From assembly GCF_947495965.1 (NCBI RefSeq), contig NZ_CANMBB010000001.1, positions 957,728 through 1,021,727 of the forward strand: a stretch of 64,000 bases of DNA, written 5' to 3'. The notes under the pieces are model-generated. The model had not been told where the DNA came from, did no database searches, and saw nothing but the letters and a program-made list of their open reading frames with translations. Position numbers and translations under genes: made by a program. Shown here in pieces: positions 1-8,943 of this stretch. Source of the DNA: an uncultured Maribacter sp. (lineage in GTDB: Bacteria > Bacteroidota > Bacteroidia > Flavobacteriales > Flavobacteriaceae). Position 1 is the stretch's first letter; every line of letters begins with the position of its first letter.

Positions 1-703
1 TAGTTTCTATCGTAATTTTTTTATTACCACAATCCATCCATTCATCAACAGTACCTGTTTTAAAAATCTTCCCATCAGCCATCATACGTTTAATACCATC
101 ATTAATTTGGTATTCTCCGCCGTTCATAATATTCTCATCTAAAATTTCTTGTAATTTTCCTTTTAAAACTGCAACATCTTTAAAGTAGTATATACCAATT
201 ACTGCTTGGTCACTAACAAAAGATTCTGGCTTTTCTACAAGCTCTACAATTTCATTTTTATCATTAAGTTTAACAACGCCATATGCTTCTGGGTTTTCTA
301 CTTTCTTAGTCCAAATAACACTATCTGCTGTTGGGTCTAAATCAAACTCTGCTCTAATTAAAGTATCTGCATACGCAATTACTGCTGGGCCAGATAAAGA
401 AGGTTCTGCACACATAATTGCATGTCCTGTTCCTAATGGTTTATCTTGCCTGTAGATAGATGCTTTTGCTCCTAAGCTTTCTGCTAGTTCTTTTAAACTA
501 GCAATTACATCATCCCCAAACCAAGCTGGATCACCTAAAACAAAAGCAATTTCTTCAATTGGTTGTTTTAAAACTTTAGCAATATCACTCACTAAACGAT
601 GCACTATTGGTTTTCCTGCAACCGGAATTAATGGTTTGGGAACGGTTAAAGAATGTGGTCTTAGTCGCGAGCCTCTACCCGCCATTGGAACTATTATTTT
701 CAT
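1..703 (-). CDS. sugar-phosphate nucleotidyltransferase, C-terminus cut off by window edge
   Basis: The frame is open from an ATG at 703 to the left edge, giving about 234 residues of an NDP-sugar pyrophosphorylase. The N-terminus reads MKIIVPMAGRGSRLRPHSL, which is the GxGxRL(R/Y)P nucleotide-binding signature, followed by a VPKPLIPVAGKP segment. Further in are LGTGHAIMCAE and an EKP motif, both typical of glucose-1-phosphate uridylyl/thymidylyltransferases. The family joins a sugar 1-phosphate to NTP, giving an activated sugar and pyrophosphate in the cytoplasm. The neighbouring flippase gene fits an envelope-sugar role. Which sugar and nucleotide are used cannot be decided, and the 3' end is missing. 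Confidence 0.85.
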   Translation of the reverse strand, partial: MKIIVPMAGRGSRLRPHSLTVPKPLIPVAGKPIVHRLVSDIAKVLKQPIEEIAFVLGDPAWFGDDVIASLKELAESLGAKASIYRQDKPLGTGHAIMCAEPSLSGPAVIAYADTLIRAEFDLDPTADSVIWTKKVENPEAYGVVKLNDKNEIVELVEKPESFVSDQAVIGIYYFKDVAVLKGKLQEILDENIMNGGEYQINDGIKRMMADGKIFKTGTVDEWMDCGNKKITIET

Positions 704-710
704 ACTATTG

Positions 711-724
711 CCCGCTTTGGCGGG
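711..724. repeat. GC-rich palindrome beside the GIY-YIG gene
   Basis: CCCGC-TTTG-GCGGG is a perfect 5-bp stem with a 4-base loop, and it stands out in very A+T-rich DNA. It sits just upstream of the nucleotidyltransferase start and is one of three GC-rich palindromes around the GIY-YIG gene. It may be a mobile intergenic repeat, or a short hairpin in the leader of the nucleotidyltransferase mRNA. Confidence 0.5.
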
Positions 725-749
725 TATCTTTTAATGGTTAAACTTAACT

Positions 750-759
750 CCTGCGCAGG
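750..759. repeat. CCTGCGCAGG palindrome downstream of GIY-YIG gene
   Basis: This is a perfect 10-bp palindrome about 10 bases beyond the GIY-YIG stop codon. It shares the CCTGC/GCAGG core with the hairpin on the other side of that gene (1105-1124), so the small gene is bracketed by related sequences. Confidence 0.5.
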
Positions 760-769
760 CAGAAATCTT

Positions 770-1087
770 TTATATGTTTCTTAAATTATTATATTTTAAA
801 TTCCAATTGATACTAATATCCGACCAACTTGGATTCATCTCTTTAATTAAATTAATCTTCCAATCCCTTTTCCACTTTTTGAATTGTCTTTCTCTTTTTA
901 CTGCATCAGTTCCACTATGAAACTCCTCAAAATAAATTAATTTATCACAATTGTACTTTGCTGTAAACGATTTAGGATAGGCTTTTATTTTATGTTCTTT
1001 TACTCGTTCTTCAATATTATCTGTTACTCCTATGTATAATACTCCATTAGGCTTGTTTGTCATTATATATACATACCAATGATTCAT
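770..1087 (-). CDS. small GIY-YIG nuclease-superfamily protein (UPF0213/YhbQ type)
   Basis: This 105-residue single-domain protein has VYI at residues 6-8, YIG at 18-20, then R28 and H32 in the NIEERVKEH segment, and a downstream E before the AVKRERQFKKWKR basic region. These are the usual landmarks of the YhbQ-type GIY-YIG domain, normally about 80-100 residues. The family contains DNA endonucleases, but most stand-alone bacterial members have no assigned substrate. It lies alone between dut and an unrelated sugar gene. GC-rich palindromes on both sides (711-724, 750-759, 1105-1124) suggest that the gene and repeats arrived as a cassette. Superfamily assignment is firm, function is unknown. 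Confidence 0.85.
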   Translation of the reverse strand: MNHWYVYIMTNKPNGVLYIGVTDNIEERVKEHKIKAYPKSFTAKYNCDKLIYFEEFHSGTDAVKRERQFKKWKRDWKINLIKEMNPSWSDISINWNLKYNNLRNI

Positions 1088-1104
1088 TTATTATCTGTAT
1101 AGAG

Positions 1105-1124
1105 ATTCCTGCCTTCGCAGGAAT
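1105..1124. repeat. ATTCCTGC hairpin between GIY-YIG gene and dut
   Basis: ATTCCTGC-CTTC-GCAGGAAT is a perfect 8-bp stem with a 4-base loop. It directly abuts the dut stop codon (1125-1127), so it could act as a dut terminator or 3'-end stabiliser. The CCTGC/GCAGG core also matches the palindrome at 750-759, which links it to the GIY-YIG gene. Confidence 0.55.
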
Positions 1125-1559
1125 TTATTTTACGCCAGTGCTACCAAATCCGCCTTCGCCTCTAGCTGTTGTAGATAACTCATTAACAGAAACCCACTCT
1201 GCTCTTTCGTGTTTAGCTATTACCAATTGTGCAATACGCTCTCCGTTTTCTATTACAAATGCGTCGTTAGATAAATTAACTAATATTACTCCTATTTCTC
1301 CACGGTAATCTGCATCTACAGTACCAGGTGCATTAAGCACGGTAATGCCTTTTTTAGCAGCTAAGCCACTTCTTGGTCTTACTTGTGCTTCAAAACCAAC
1401 AGGAAGCTCTATAAATAATCCTGTTTTTACAATAGTTCTTCCCATTGGTTCTAATGTAATAGCTTCTTGAATATTAGCTCTTAAATCCATACCAGCAGAT
1501 GCGCCAGTTTCGTAATGTGGTAAATCGTGAGACGATTTATTAATTATTTTTATTTCCAT
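1125..1559 (-). CDS. dut: dUTP diphosphatase
   Basis: This 144-residue trimeric-type dUTPase hydrolyses dUTP to dUMP and pyrophosphate, keeping uracil out of DNA and supplying dUMP for thymidylate synthesis. All five family motifs are present in order: AGMDLRA (22-28), RPRSGL (61-66), [10 protein letters not shown] (79-88, with the uracil-contacting Tyr at 85), GERIAQLVI (106-114) and the C-terminal [10 protein letters not shown] arm (133-142) that closes over substrate. Length is normal. The start overlaps the 3' end of the flippase gene by 20 bases, which suggests co-transcription and translational coupling. Confidence 0.97.
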   Translation of the reverse strand: MEIKIINKSSHDLPHYETGASAGMDLRANIQEAITLEPMGRTIVKTGLFIELPVGFEAQVRPRSGLAAKKGITVLNAPGTVDADYRGEIGVILVNLSNDAFVIENGERIAQLVIAKHERAEWVSVNELSTTARGEGGFGSTGVK

Positions 1560-3015
1560 TTTTTAAAAATACCTTTCTAAGGTTATCATTTTCTAATTTA
1601 TATAGTAGTACTAAAAATATAGCTAAAAGTATATTTCCAACAATTAAGTTTCTATTAAACCCATAAAAAGCAATTGCAGAAAAGCTAATAGATAGTACTA
1701 AATAAAATCCTATTTTTCTAAAGTTATAGGGAATAGGGTAATATTTTCTTCCAAAATAAAACGAAAGAAACATCATAGTACCATAAGCAACTAAGGTTGC
1801 TACTGCAGAAGCCATATATTCAAAATATTTTATAAAAACTATATTAATAACAATAGTTAAAATTGCACCGATTATAGATATGTAAGCACCAAATTTTGTA
1901 CGATCCGTTACTTTATACCAAACAGATAAGTTGTGGTATATTCCTAAAAAGAAACTAGCAAGTACAATAATTGGTACAATAGACATTGCTTCCCAATACG
2001 CGGGGTCACGTACAATAATAGTTTTTAGAACATCTGCATAAACTACTACAGACAATAAAATTACACTTCCTAAAATCACAAAATAATTGGTAATTTGGGC
2101 ATAGGCTTTTTGTGGGTTTTCTGAGGTAGAGTGGCTAAAGAAAAATGGTTCTATTCCCATGCGAAATGCTGTTGCAAAAAGAGTCATAAACAATGCTATT
2201 TTATAACATGCCGAATACATTCCTACTTTAGCTTCTGATACATCTTCAGGTAGTAATTTTTCTAATAAAACACGATCAAACACTTCATTTATACTAAAAG
2301 CAATTCCGGCTACCATAACTGGCATTGCATATTTCATCATAGAATTCCATAGTACTTTATCAAAAACCCATTTTGTTTTTCTATACAATTCACTCATCAG
2401 TAAAAAGGTAATTCCACTTGCTATAACATTGGAAATAAAAATATATGAAATCTGAAAATTTGATTTATATAGAGTAGATAAAATACCTTCTGAATTTTCA
2501 GTAACAAGCTTTGGGAGCAATAGTAAAAAGAAAACATTAAGACCAAGATTAATACCTACATTTAAAATCTTAATAATTGCATATTTCATAGGTTTCTCAT
2601 TTGCTCGTAACCAAGCAAACGGAATTACAACTATTGCATCTAATGCTAAAATACTAATTACGTATCCTAAGTATTTTTTGTCTATTTCTAAGATTTGAGA
2701 TAAAGAGCCAAAAAACAAAAAAGTAATACAAACAAATACAGCAGTTGTTATTACTATAGAAATTAAAGAGGTAGATACTACTGTATTTTTTTCATTAGAT
2801 TTACTATAAAACCTAAAAAAAGCAGTTTCCATACCGTAAGCTAAAACCACATTAAAAATTGCAAACCAAGCAAATATTACACTTACTTTACCATATAAAC
2901 CAGGTGCCATTACCGAAGTATATAAAGGCACTAAAATAAAGGAGAGCATTCTAGGCAATACCGTAGCAAGACCATATACAAAAGTCTGCTTAAAAAGTTT
3001 TTTTAACGGGTTCAA
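1540..3015 (-). CDS. Wzx-like polysaccharide/lipid-linked oligosaccharide flippase
   Basis: This 491-residue integral membrane protein has about 14 hydrophobic segments and the layout of the MOP superfamily, Wzx/RfbX branch. The start [20 protein letters not shown] leads into the first helix with [13 protein letters not shown]. These proteins move undecaprenyl-linked sugars across the inner membrane. It is separated from the large polysaccharide locus at 31587-47691, which carries its own Wzx, so it may serve another glycan. In Flavobacteriaceae this gene next to dut and a sugar nucleotidyltransferase is, as far as I recall, a common arrangement. The substrate is unknown. Confidence 0.85.
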   Translation of the reverse strand: MNPLKKLFKQTFVYGLATVLPRMLSFILVPLYTSVMAPGLYGKVSVIFAWFAIFNVVLAYGMETAFFRFYSKSNEKNTVVSTSLISIVITTAVFVCITFLFFGSLSQILEIDKKYLGYVISILALDAIVVIPFAWLRANEKPMKYAIIKILNVGINLGLNVFFLLLLPKLVTENSEGILSTLYKSNFQISYIFISNVIASGITFLLMSELYRKTKWVFDKVLWNSMMKYAMPVMVAGIAFSINEVFDRVLLEKLLPEDVSEAKVGMYSACYKIALFMTLFATAFRMGIEPFFFSHSTSENPQKAYAQITNYFVILGSVILLSVVVYADVLKTIIVRDPAYWEAMSIVPIIVLASFFLGIYHNLSVWYKVTDRTKFGAYISIIGAILTIVINIVFIKYFEYMASAVATLVAYGTMMFLSFYFGRKYYPIPYNFRKIGFYLVLSISFSAIAFYGFNRNLIVGNILLAIFLVLLYKLENDNLRKVFLKNGNKNN

Positions 3016-3060
3016 TAGTCTAGAAATTAGAGTTTAAAAATAGGTATTTAAACTTAGGCA

Positions 3061-3090
3061 ACAAAAAAGCTCTACTTAAAAGTAGAGCTT
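3061..3090 (-). terminator. intrinsic terminator of the atp operon
   Basis: An 11-bp inverted repeat (AAGCTCTACTT, 3067-3077, and its complement 3080-3090) is followed, in the minus-strand reading direction, by a T-rich run (complement of 3061-3066). It lies 33 bases after the atpG stop and separates the ATP synthase operon from the flippase gene. Confidence 0.85.
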
Positions 3091-3122
3091 TCTATTTTAT
3101 AAAATAATTATATGCTATAATT

Positions 3123-3983
3123 CTAATTATTTAATGCTTCTGCACCACCAACAATTTCTAATATTTCATTAGTAATTGCAGCTTGTCTTGCTTTATTATA
3201 GGTAAGTTTTAATTGATCTCTTAATTCTGTAGCGTTATCTGTTGCTTTATGCATAGCAGTCATACGAGCGCCATGTTCACTAGCAAAAGAATCACGAATA
3301 CCTTTAAACAATTGTGTTTTTAAGGACTTTGGTATAAGCTCCTCAACTATCTCTAGTTTAGAAGGTTCAAAAATATAATCTACATTTGAATTAGACTCTC
3401 CTTCTATTGGTACAATTGGTAAAAATTGCTCGGTCATAACAATTTGCGTTGCAGCATTTTTAAATTTGTTATAAACGATTTCAATTTTATCATATTTCCC
3501 TTCTGTGAAAAGAAGCATTAACTCTTCTGCTATTGCAGCTACATTATTAAAAGTTAAATCATCAAAAACAGTACTATGATTTGCAATTACATTATGTTTC
3601 TTAGAAAGAATGTCATTAGACTTTTTCCCTATTGCGATAAAATCTACTTGCTTTCCAGCGTAGGTATTCTCCAATAAAGAGAAACATTGCTTAAGAACAT
3701 TAGTATTAAAAGCACCACATAAACCTCTGTTAGATGTAATGGCTACAACCAACACCTTGTTAACATCTCTATTATCTGCATAGGTACTTACAGAATCCGC
3801 ATCTAAACTTGCACTTAAACTTTGTAAAAGCTCTGTAAGTTTATCTGCATAAGGACGCATTGCTGTTATAGCATCCTGTGCTTTTTTTAGCTTTGCTGCA
3901 GACACCATTTTCATGGCACTAGTAATTTGCATGGTAGAAGATACCGATGCTATTCTATTACGTATTTCTTTTAAGTTTGCCAT
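3123..3983 (-). CDS. atpG: F1Fo ATP synthase gamma subunit
   Basis: This 286-residue central-stalk subunit rotates within the alpha3beta3 head and couples proton flow to ATP synthesis. The N-terminal helix carries the typical MANLKEIRNRIASV start and QITSAMKMVSAAKL, followed by a VVAITSNRGLCGAFN strand. The C-terminal helix has EHGARMTAMHKATDNA and TYNKARQAAITNEI, the family's most conserved region. It is the last gene of the operon, 89 bases after atpA, and a strong terminator follows. Confidence 0.98.
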   Translation of the reverse strand: MANLKEIRNRIASVSSTMQITSAMKMVSAAKLKKAQDAITAMRPYADKLTELLQSLSASLDADSVSTYADNRDVNKVLVVAITSNRGLCGAFNTNVLKQCFSLLENTYAGKQVDFIAIGKKSNDILSKKHNVIANHSTVFDDLTFNNVAAIAEELMLLFTEGKYDKIEIVYNKFKNAATQIVMTEQFLPIVPIEGESNSNVDYIFEPSKLEIVEELIPKSLKTQLFKGIRDSFASEHGARMTAMHKATDNATELRDQLKLTYNKARQAAITNEILEIVGGAEALNN

Positions 3984-4039
3984 ATTTTGTTAGTATTAAG
4001 TAATGAACACAAAGTAGTTTAGCTACTATCTAAATTATT

Positions 4040-4074
4040 TTGTACTCAATACTTTGTACTTAAAACTCAGTACT
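4040..4074. repeat. five heptamer tandem repeats between atpA and atpG
   Basis: Five consecutive 7-base units, TTGTACT CAATACT TTGTACT TAAAACT CAGTACT, share the ending (T/A)ACT. They run up to and overlap the atpA stop codon (4073-4075). The array lies in the transcribed 89-base gap before atpG, so it is part of the operon mRNA. Role unknown. Confidence 0.65.
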
Positions 4075-5653
4075 AGTTTTTATATTTAGCCGACATTTCT
4101 TTACAAACAGCACTCAATGTATCTGTTACTTCATCGGTAAGTTTTCCTGACTTTAAGGTATCTAAAACACCTCTATGCTTCGCATTTAAAAACTCAATAA
4201 AATCTCTTTCAAATTCTTTTACTTTATCTACAGGAACATCTCTTAACAAGTTCTTAGAACCTGCATAGATAATAGCAACTTGATCTTCTACAGTAAAAGG
4301 GTCATTTTGCGCTTGCTTTAATATCTCAACATTACGACGACCTTTTTCAATTACATTTAAGGTAGCAGCATCTAAATCAGAACCAAATTTAGCGAACGCT
4401 TCTAGTTCACGGAATTGTGCTTGATCCAGTTTTAATGTTCCAGATACTTTCTTCATAGATTTAATCTGTGCATTACCACCAACACGAGATACAGATATAC
4501 CTACGTTAATTGCTGGACGAACCCCTTGGTTAAATAAATCTTGTTCTAAGAAAATTTGACCATCTGTAATAGAAATTACATTGGTAGGAATATATGCAGA
4601 AACATCACCCGCCTGTGTTTCAATAATAGGTAATGCAGTTAAAGAACCACCACCTTTTACTATTGGTTTTAAAACATCTGGCAAATCATTCATATCTTTT
4701 GCAATATCATCATCTGCAATAACTTTTGCAGAACGCTCCAATAATCTAGAGTGAAGATAAAATACATCTCCAGGATATGCCTCACGTCCTGGTGGTCTTC
4801 TTAATAATAAAGAAACCTCTCTATATGCAACAGCTTGCTTAGATAAATCATCATATATAATTAATGCAGGACGACCAGTATCACGGAAGTACTCTCCAAT
4901 AGCTGCACCAGCGAATGGAGCATAAACCTGCATTGGTGCAGGATCAGATGCATTTGCAGCAACTATAGTAGTATATGCTAATGCTCCTTTATCTTCTAAT
5001 GTTTGTGCAATAGCAGCAACCGTAGAAGCTTTTTGGCCAATTGCAACATATATACAATATACTGGTTCCCCAGCATCGTAAAATTCTTTTTGATTTAAGA
5101 TGGTATCAATACAAACGGTAGTTTTACCAGTTTGACGGTCACCAATAACCAACTCACGTTGTCCTCTACCTACAGGAATCATAGCATCAATTGCCTTAAT
5201 ACCAGTTTGTAATGGCTCGGTAACAGGTTCACGATAAATAACTCCAGGAGCTTTACGCTCTAATGGCATTTCATACGTTTTACCAGAAATAGGTCCTTTA
5301 CCATCTATAGGAAGACCTAAAGTATTTACAACACGACCTACAATACCTTCACCTACGTTTACAGATGCAATAGTTTGTGTACGTTTAACAACAGACCCTT
5401 CTTTAACGTCTCTAGATGGACTTAAAAGTACTACACCAACGTTATCTTCTTCTAAGTTAAGAACGATTCCTTTTAAACCACCCTCGAATTCAACTAGTTC
5501 TCCGTATTGTACATTAGATAAACCGTATACACGTGCGATACCATCACCCACTTGTAATACTGTCCCTACTTCATCCAATGAAGCTGTAGCGTCAAATCCT
5601 GATAATTGTTTCTTTAAAATTGCTGATACTTCAGCGGCTTTTACTCCTGCCAT
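4073..5653 (-). CDS. atpA: F1Fo ATP synthase alpha subunit
   Basis: This 526-residue non-catalytic nucleotide-binding subunit of F1 has its Walker A motif GDRQTGKT at residues 171-178. The Walker B region [17 protein letters not shown] and the arginine-finger segment [19 protein letters not shown] are intact. Length is slightly above the bacterial norm of about 505-515, with ordinary termini. It is followed by atpG and preceded by atpH with a 46-base gap. The beta and epsilon subunits (atpD, atpC) are not in this cluster; in Bacteroidota they commonly form a separate operon. Confidence 0.99.
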   Translation of the reverse strand: MAGVKAAEVSAILKKQLSGFDATASLDEVGTVLQVGDGIARVYGLSNVQYGELVEFEGGLKGIVLNLEEDNVGVVLLSPSRDVKEGSVVKRTQTIASVNVGEGIVGRVVNTLGLPIDGKGPISGKTYEMPLERKAPGVIYREPVTEPLQTGIKAIDAMIPVGRGQRELVIGDRQTGKTTVCIDTILNQKEFYDAGEPVYCIYVAIGQKASTVAAIAQTLEDKGALAYTTIVAANASDPAPMQVYAPFAGAAIGEYFRDTGRPALIIYDDLSKQAVAYREVSLLLRRPPGREAYPGDVFYLHSRLLERSAKVIADDDIAKDMNDLPDVLKPIVKGGGSLTALPIIETQAGDVSAYIPTNVISITDGQIFLEQDLFNQGVRPAINVGISVSRVGGNAQIKSMKKVSGTLKLDQAQFRELEAFAKFGSDLDAATLNVIEKGRRNVEILKQAQNDPFTVEDQVAIIYAGSKNLLRDVPVDKVKEFERDFIEFLNAKHRGVLDTLKSGKLTDEVTDTLSAVCKEMSAKYKN

Positions 5654-5699
5654 TTGTTTTAGATATAAGGTTCTGGATTTCTAAAAATCCGAAAATATA

Positions 5700-6239
5700 T
5701 TATAGACTACTTGTAAATTCTCTTTGTAAATTATTTAATTTATTAGCGATACTAGCATCATATTGCAAATCGCCTACACGTAACACAAAACCTCCAAGAA
5801 TACTCTCATCAATTTTGTTTTCTAAGGTAACTTCTTTACCCGTTAACTTTGTTACTTTCTCTAATACTTTCTTTTCTAAATCTGCTGTTAAAGGAACTGC
5901 TGTAGTTACATACGCTACATCTTTACCTTTTAACTGCTCATTAAGTATTATATATTTTAAAGCAACCTCATTTAATATAGAGATTCTTTTATTTGCTATT
6001 AAATTAGATATAGCTCCTTCTGTAATAGTGTTACTTCCACTAAAAACTGCCAATAATGCACTTTTCTTAGTTTCTCCACTAACTACAGGGCTCTCTAATA
6101 AATCTCGCAATTCTTTGCTTTCTGCAATAGTACTAACTATAGAACGCATATCTGCTTCCACTGCATCCACAGATGTATTATCTACTGCAAGGTCTAAAAT
6201 TGCTTTGGCGTAACGAACGGCTGCTCTTGAATTGCTCAT
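5700..6239 (-). CDS. atpH: F1Fo ATP synthase delta subunit
   Basis: This 179-residue subunit (the OSCP homologue) links the peripheral b stalk to the top of F1. The start SNSRAAVRYAKAILDLA matches the family's N-terminal helical domain, and the C-terminal part has EVTLENKIDESILGGFVLRVGD, with the diagnostic GGF(V)(L)R(V)GD segment. It lies between atpF (6-base gap) and atpA, as in most bacterial atp operons. A long antisense open frame (5620-6213) is only a shadow of it. Confidence 0.97.
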   Translation of the reverse strand: MSNSRAAVRYAKAILDLAVDNTSVDAVEADMRSIVSTIAESKELRDLLESPVVSGETKKSALLAVFSGSNTITEGAISNLIANKRISILNEVALKYIILNEQLKGKDVAYVTTAVPLTADLEKKVLEKVTKLTGKEVTLENKIDESILGGFVLRVGDLQYDASIANKLNNLQREFTSSL

Positions 6240-6245
6240 CTTCTA

Positions 6246-6743
6246 TTAATTCAATTTAATATCTCCTAATAAACCTTCAACTAATTTTAGTTGCTTGTCT
6301 TTATCCGATAACTGCTCTTTGATTACTTTCTCTGCAATTTCTACAGAAAGGCTACCAACTTGGTTTTTAATATCTGCCAATGCTGCTTTTTTCTCCCCTT
6401 CTATAGCAGCTTGCGCTTGCTTAATAATTTTATCGCCTTCTACTTGTGCTTGTTCTTTAGAGTCTGAAATCATTTTATCTTTAATTTCTCTTGCTTCTTT
6501 AAGCATAGCTTCTCTTTCTGCACGAGCTTCTTTTAATAACCTATCGTTATCTGCTTGCAAATTTTGCATTTCTTTCTTAGCATTTTCTGCAGCTTCTAAG
6601 GCATCTTTAATACCTTCTTCGCGACCTTCTATTGCATTAAGAATTGGCTTCCAAGCAAATTTTCCTAATAAGAAAATTAATACTATTAAAATAAAAGCCT
6701 GCATTGCGAACAAGCCTATAGAAAAATCGTTAAAAATATCCAT
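6246..6743 (-). CDS. atpF: F1Fo ATP synthase b subunit
   Basis: This 165-residue peripheral-stalk protein has one N-terminal transmembrane helix (about residues 10-28) and then a long charged helix rich in A, E and K that dimerises as a coiled coil. After the membrane anchor it reads FAWKPILNAIEGREEGIKDAL, the classic conserved W-P-I..A...R motif region. The family role is to hold the alpha3beta3 head still against the rotating c-ring. It is placed between atpE and atpH, in standard order. Confidence 0.97.
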   Translation of the reverse strand: MDIFNDFSIGLFAMQAFILIVLIFLLGKFAWKPILNAIEGREEGIKDALEAAENAKKEMQNLQADNDRLLKEARAEREAMLKEAREIKDKMISDSKEQAQVEGDKIIKQAQAAIEGEKKAALADIKNQVGSLSVEIAEKVIKEQLSDKDKQLKLVEGLLGDIKLN

Positions 6744-6836
6744 ATTATATCTATTCTAATTTTGTTTAATCTTTTAAAAAAACACTTCTGCAACCAACCG
6801 TTGCAGAATGTGTTTCTTTTTTAGCTTTCTTCGGAA

Positions 6837-7037
<201 letters not shown>

Positions 7038-7064
7038 TTATATATTAATTAAACAAATCCTAAA

Positions 7065-8219
7065 TTAATGATCATGTGTATGATCGTGTTCTTCTACCGC
7101 CATTCCTATAAAAAGTGCCGATAGCATTGTAAAAATAAACGCTTGTAAAAAAGCTACTAAAACCTCTATAACCATTAAAAATAAGGTTAAGAAAAATGAT
7201 ATTCCTGTTGCCCCTGCTGTTCCAAACTGCGCTTTTAGCAAAATCATAAGTGCCGCAATACCCATAACAACAGAGTGCCCTGCCGTAATATTTGCAAATA
7301 AACGTACTAATAATGAGAATGGTTTAATAAGAATAAATCCTACTAATTCTAAAAAAGCTAATACCGGTCTTAAAATATAAGGAACCCCTGGCATCCATAA
7401 CGTATGCGCCCAAAAATCTTTAGAGCCATTTGTCATATATATTACTAAAGTAAATAATGCTAAACATACTGTTATTGCTATTTGTCCTGTTACATTAAAA
7501 CCTAATGGTGTTAATCCTATTAAGTTTAATATCCATATAAAGAAGAATACTGTTAGCAAGTAAGGCATAAACTTCTTATATTTTTTCTCTCCAATATTAG
7601 GTCTTGCAATTTCGTCTCTTACATATATTACTAGAGGCTCTAAAACACGTCCTATTCCGGTAGGAATAGCACCTTTCTTATATCCTTTTGCTAAAGAGAA
7701 AAACCCTAAGAACATTAACAAACCTGCTATTAATATTCCAAAAACACTTTTTGTAATAGAGAAATCTAAAACTTTATGTGCATTAGTTGCATGGTGTTCC
7801 TCATCAAAACTTACGGCAGTTGCATTAGCATCTAACTCATAAATTTTACTATGTATTTTTGTGAATTTTAACCCTTTCTTGTCTACTATAGTATGCCCAG
7901 CATCATCATGATGAAATTCTGATGACATAAAAGAAACCAAACCTTTACTAGACCAAATAATTACTGGTAAAGAAAAACCTACATGCTTGCGTTCTCCTGA
8001 ATCACTTGTATATGAAAATAAGTGAAAATCGTGTGCATCTTTAAGGTGATGCGCTATATAATCGCCAATTTCTTCTTTAGTATCTACATGTCCGTTATCC
8101 TCCTGAGAATGCCCTTCTTTTTCTTTTTCAGAAATAGAAAATCCTTGAAATGAGGACATAAGGATAATTAATAAAGCTAATTTACTAAAGTATTTTGATG
8201 CTATATTCATTATAAACAA
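7065..8219 (-). CDS. atpB: F1Fo ATP synthase a subunit with long periplasmic N-terminal extension
   Basis: This 384-residue proton-channel stator subunit has its essential arginine at R306 in FSLLVRLFANITAGH; the AGH (rather than AGE) is a common variant. The channel domain begins near residue 155. Before it lies a signal-peptide-like segment (about 8-27) and some 120 His/Asp/Glu-rich residues, an extension commonly seen in Bacteroidota AtpB. An alternative start at Met4 (8210) is possible. A good promoter (8250-8278) lies just upstream, so the structural atp genes can be transcribed independently of atpZ and sprE. Confidence 0.97.
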   Translation of the reverse strand: MFIMNIASKYFSKLALLIILMSSFQGFSISEKEKEGHSQEDNGHVDTKEEIGDYIAHHLKDAHDFHLFSYTSDSGERKHVGFSLPVIIWSSKGLVSFMSSEFHHDDAGHTIVDKKGLKFTKIHSKIYELDANATAVSFDEEHHATNAHKVLDFSITKSVFGILIAGLLMFLGFFSLAKGYKKGAIPTGIGRVLEPLVIYVRDEIARPNIGEKKYKKFMPYLLTVFFFIWILNLIGLTPLGFNVTGQIAITVCLALFTLVIYMTNGSKDFWAHTLWMPGVPYILRPVLAFLELVGFILIKPFSLLVRLFANITAGHSVVMGIAALMILLKAQFGTAGATGISFFLTLFLMVIEVLVAFLQAFIFTMLSALFIGMAVEEHDHTHDH

Positions 8220-8249
8220 TTCGAAAAATTACTCCCTTAAAATTTTGCG

Positions 8250-8278
8250 CAAAGGTAGGTATTATAAATAAATATCAA
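8250..8278 (-). promoter_or_regulatory. Bacteroidota-type promoter in front of atpB
   Basis: Read on the minus strand, TTG (8278-8276), an 18-base spacer and TACCTTTG (8257-8250) match the Bacteroidota consensus TTG-N17-23-TAnnTTTG. Transcription would begin about 20-25 bases before the atpB start. Confidence 0.65.
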
Positions 8279-8305
8279 ATACTTTTTTTCTTTATTCTTT
8301 ATTTG

Positions 8306-8683
8306 TCACAAACGTCTTAATATTCTTGAAATAAATAACACCTCAACAGATAAAAATAAAGCTAATGGAAGTAGCATATGAACCCTTTCTATTCTTGGGA
8401 TTGGTGTTTCACTAAGCACTATGTTTTTAAAAATAATTACAAAGAAAATTATTTTTAAAAACAATGCTCCAAGGTAAATTAAACCTAGTTGATTTTCTAA
8501 AATATTAGAAAAAGCTAAATAAGCAAAGAGAATACATATACCTAAAGAAAATAAATAATGGTATACATACATTTTTCCGAGAGAAAAAGAAATAGAGTCT
8601 TGTACAAAATATAAATGCGAATATTTTGCAACAAAAAAAAGTATTGTAAAAACAATACTATATTGAATGAACGATTTTAACAA
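8306..8683 (-). CDS. small four-helix membrane protein of the atp cluster (possibly DUF6168)
   Basis: This 125-residue protein has four hydrophobic helices (about 8-24, 40-59, 66-85 and 102-120) with short loops, and no enzyme motif. Its position between atpZ and atpB is that of the AtpI-like assembly proteins. I believe flavobacterial genomes carry a lineage-specific family, DUF6168, here, but I cannot confirm the family. The first codon is TTG (8683-8681), 5 bases after the atpZ stop, and no in-frame ATG precedes it. A role in c-ring assembly or ion supply is inference from position only. Confidence 0.75.
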   Translation of the reverse strand: MLKSFIQYSIVFTILFFVAKYSHLYFVQDSISFSLGKMYVYHYLFSLGICILFAYLAFSNILENQLGLIYLGALFLKIIFFVIIFKNIVLSETPIPRIERVHMLLPLALFLSVEVLFISRILRRL

Positions 8684-8688
8684 CTTGT

Positions 8689-8943
8689 TTAGGTATTTAG
8701 TTTCTTGGCTTTAACTATTAAAATATAAGTAGATAAAAATATTGCCAACAAAGTTATTGAAATTTCTAAAAACGTAGTATTAAATTTTTGATCCAACCAA
8801 GTTCCTAGCAAATTACCTAAATAAATAGTAACACCCATTTGAATGCCTATTCCAGAAAGTTTTGCTGCTGTACGTAAAGCTCCGTTATCTTTTTTACGAG
8901 GCTTTTGCTCCACTGCTTGGTTGTTGTTTATTAAAACTACCAC
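8689..8943 (-). CDS. atpZ: AtpZ/AtpI family protein
   Basis: This 84-residue protein has two transmembrane helices separated by a short loop: SGIGIQMGVTIYLGNLLGTWLDQKF, then ISITLLAIFLSTYILIVKA. The G..W.D/K pattern between the helices is typical of AtpZ. Family members support ATP synthase assembly and may move Mg2+ or Ca2+. The start is GTG at 8943, placing its first 50 bases inside the 3' end of the bactofilin gene in another frame. No in-frame ATG exists before residue 36, beyond the start of the first helix, so the overlap appears real. Confidence 0.85.
   Translation of the reverse strand: MVVLINNNQAVEQKPRKKDNGALRTAAKLSGIGIQMGVTIYLGNLLGTWLDQKFNTTFLEISITLLAIFLSTYILIVKAKKLNT

Noticed and set aside
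3984-4072. Promoter for atpG in the atpA-atpG gap
   Set aside because: No TAnnTTTG element was found on the minus strand; the gap is better explained as a transcribed spacer with heptamer repeats.
5620-6213. Long plus-strand open frame (197 codons) opposite atpH
   Set aside because: It lies wholly antisense to the well-supported atpH gene and its translation resembles no protein family; low stop density in the complementary frame explains it.
6295-6759. Plus-strand open frame (154 codons) opposite atpF
   Set aside because: Antisense to the coiled-coil gene; its Ser/Ala-rich translation is a composition effect of the E/K/A-rich sense frame.
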